A DNA stretch of 44,295 nt from Actinospineispora acaciae DSM 45401. GTDB taxonomy: Bacteria; Actinomycetota; Actinomycetes; Mycobacteriales; Pseudonocardiaceae. The stretch lies in the NCBI RefSeq assembly GCF_000620785.1, contig NZ_JIAI01000030.1:1-44295 (forward strand), given 5' to 3'. Shown piece after piece: positions 43,164 through 44,295 of the stretch; position 1 is the stretch's first letter; each line of letters begins with the position of its first letter. The notes beneath the pieces were generated by a model. The model worked only from the letters and a program-made list of their open reading frames with translations. It was not told where the DNA came from and made no database searches. Made by a program: the position numbers and the translations under genes.

Positions 43164-43925
43164 GTGGAGGAAGAACCGCTGACCGGCGGGAACACGAGCG
43201 CCGGCGTGGTCAGGGTCGGGAACACCGTGCGCCGGCCCGCCGGCCCCTGGACGCCGTCCGTGCAGGCCCTGCTCACCCACCTGCGAGCGGTCGGCTACCC
43301 GGGTGCGCCCCGGCCGCTGGGCGTCGACGAGCGGGGACGGGAGGTGCTGGAGTTCGTGCCCGGCTCCGTGCCCTGGCCCGGTCACGTCCACCTGCTGGAG
43401 CCGGACAACGCCGTGCTGACCGTCGGAAGGCTGATCCGCGACTTCCACGACGCGGTCGACGGCTTCGTCCCGCCCTCGGACGCCCGCTGGCGCACGCTCA
43501 TCCCCGCCGACGGCGCCGAGATCATCGCGCACCACGACCTCGCCCCGTGGAACCTCGTCGTCGGCGACCGACGCTGGGCCTTCATCGACTGGGACGCCGC
43601 CGCTCCCGGCACGCGCCTCTGGGACCTGGCCTACGCCGCGCACGGCTTCGCCCCGCTGTCCCCCCGGGTACCGGTGCCACGGGCGGCTCGCCGGCTCCGC
43701 CTCCTGGTCGACGCCTACGGCCTCGACGAACCACAACGGCGCGAGCTGCTCGGCCTGCTCGCCCCGCGAACCCGGTCCATGTACGACTTCCTCGCCGCAC
43801 AGTCCTCGGCGGGAACGCAGCCATGGTCCCGGCTCTGGGAGGACGGCCACGGCGCCATCTGGCAAGCCGACGCCGACCACATCGACCACAACGGCCCACG
43901 CTGGGAGCGCGCTCTTCTCGACTGA
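43164..43925 (+). CDS. Phosphotransferase-like kinase (APH family)
   Basis: The 253-residue product has the aminoglycoside-phosphotransferase kinase fold: GGNTSAGVVRVGNTVRRP (N-lobe), LLEPDNAVLTVGRLIRDFHD, then catalytic HHDLAPWNLVV and the metal-binding WAFIDWDAAAPG. Relatives phosphorylate small molecules; substrate unknown. A GTG at 43164 is chosen from the family start VEEEPLTGG; the frame is open further upstream but runs antisense to the GlsB-type gene. It ends 8 bp before the rRNA operon terminator on the other strand. Confidence 0.8.
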   Translation: MEEEPLTGGNTSAGVVRVGNTVRRPAGPWTPSVQALLTHLRAVGYPGAPRPLGVDERGREVLEFVPGSVPWPGHVHLLEPDNAVLTVGRLIRDFHDAVDGFVPPSDARWRTLIPADGAEIIAHHDLAPWNLVVGDRRWAFIDWDAAAPGTRLWDLAYAAHGFAPLSPRVPVPRAARRLRLLVDAYGLDEPQRRELLGLLAPRTRSMYDFLAAQSSAGTQPWSRLWEDGHGAIWQADADHIDHNGPRWERALLD

Positions 43926-43932
43926 CACAAAC

Positions 43933-43974
43933 AAAAAGAGGGGGATGACAGGAACAGGTCCTGTCATCCCCCTC
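43933..43974 (-). terminator. rRNA operon terminator
   Basis: A perfect 16-bp stem (GAGGGGGATGACAGGA on both strands) with a 5-base loop is followed on the minus strand by TTTTTGTTTGT. It stops transcription of the rRNA operon after 5S. Confidence 0.95.
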
Positions 43975-43987
43975 CAAAGAGAAAGAA

Positions 43988-44105
43988 TGTCGGCGGTGTC
44001 CTACTCTCCCACACCCTACCGAGTGCAGTACCATCGGCGCTGAAGGGCTTAGCTTCCGGGTTCGGAATGGGACCGGGCGTTTCCCCAACGCTAAAACCAC
44101 CGACA
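43988..44105 (-). rRNA. rrf: 5S rRNA
   Basis: On the minus strand the sequence has the 5S landmarks: GCGTTGGGGAAACGCCCGGT, CCCATTCCGAACCCGGAAGC, TAAGCCCTTCAGCGCCGATG, GGTAGGGTGTGGGAGAGTAG. Both ends pair (TGTCGG with CCGACA). Length about 118 bases, normal. Confidence 0.95.
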
Positions 44106-44193
44106 CAACTATCCAACAATCAAACAAACACCACCCCACACAGGTGTGGTTGTTTGCTCAGGGTCACACAGTGGATGCGAACAAACTGCTGCG

Positions 44194-44295
44194 GTGAAGC
44201 CCTCGGCCTATTAGTACCAGTCAACTCCACCCCTCACGAGGCTTCCATCTCTGGCCTATCAACCCACTAGTCTCATGGGGGCCTTACCCCTCAAA
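44194..44295 (-). rRNA. rrl: 23S rRNA, 3' end
   Basis: The last about 100 bases of 23S rRNA are present on the minus strand: CCCATGAGACTAGTGGGTTG, GGTGGAGTTGACTGGTACTA and ATAGGCCGAGGGCTTCACC. The rest lies beyond the window. The 23S-5S spacer is about 88 bp and contains ACCACACAGGTGTGGT-type processing stems. Confidence 0.95.

Overview
The window is very GC-rich DNA from an actinomycete. The gene order from about 18.2 kb rightwards (der, plsC-like, cmk, aroH, rluB, scpB, scpA, parA, xerD, nudix, pyrG, mctB, steA, recN, nadK, tlyA, HAD phosphatase, TPR protein) is the conserved actinobacterial block known from Mycobacterium (Rv1689-Rv1713) and Streptomyces. Gene content and style (GTG starts, many 4-base GTGA overlaps, DUF3040, SPW, DUF2267) fit Pseudonocardiales or a close relative. 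The genus cannot be fixed from the sequence alone.

Region A (1-13.1 kb) is accessory and resembles a DosR/DevR-type hypoxia or dormancy island. It holds an Acg-like nitroreductase (cut by the window edge), a long-form ribosome hibernation factor, a DUF4389 membrane protein, remnants of hypE and of a 4Fe-4S hydrogenase or electron-transfer subunit, SPW, DUF3040 and DUF2267 proteins, a STAS protein, a YiiX-like NlpC/P60 protein, a tandem universal stress protein and an Acr/HspX-like Hsp20. Three MacB/FtsX-type permeases, with no ATPase in the window, and a TetR regulator are interleaved. At least four of the stress or hydrogenase genes are broken by frameshifts and internal deletions, so the island is decaying, or the assembly has indels there.

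Region B (13.1-16.3 kb) is an integration scar. It has a noncoding stretch with 3' fragments of tRNA-Arg(CCG) and tRNA-Lys(CTT), a degenerate repeat of the first, an intact-looking tyrosine integrase, and an intact tRNA-Pro(GGG) whose 3' end faces the integrase. Inverted copies of a GTGGTCGC-type motif flank the integrase and may be its arm-type sites.

Region C (16.3-41.9 kb) is the conserved core, almost all on the minus strand. It begins with a response regulator/histidine kinase pair. It then runs through ribosome assembly (der), lipid synthesis, nucleotide supply (cmk, pyrG), aromatic amino acids (aroH), rRNA modification (rluB, tlyA), chromosome organisation (scpA/scpB/parA, xerD), the outer-membrane/copper protein MctB, the cell-division protein SteA, DNA repair (recN) and NAD kinase. 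Accessory insertions interrupt the block: a TetR/membrane-protein pair with a striking double operator, a SufR-like regulator beside a 458-bp segment with AT-rich inverted ends carrying pieces of ctaD and a DUF3040 gene, and a flavin monooxygenase with a double Lrp-type regulator.

Region D (42-44.3 kb) has a DedA protein, a GlsB/YeaQ-type protein, a phosphotransferase-like protein, and the end of an rRNA operon on the minus strand (23S 3' end, 5S, strong terminator).
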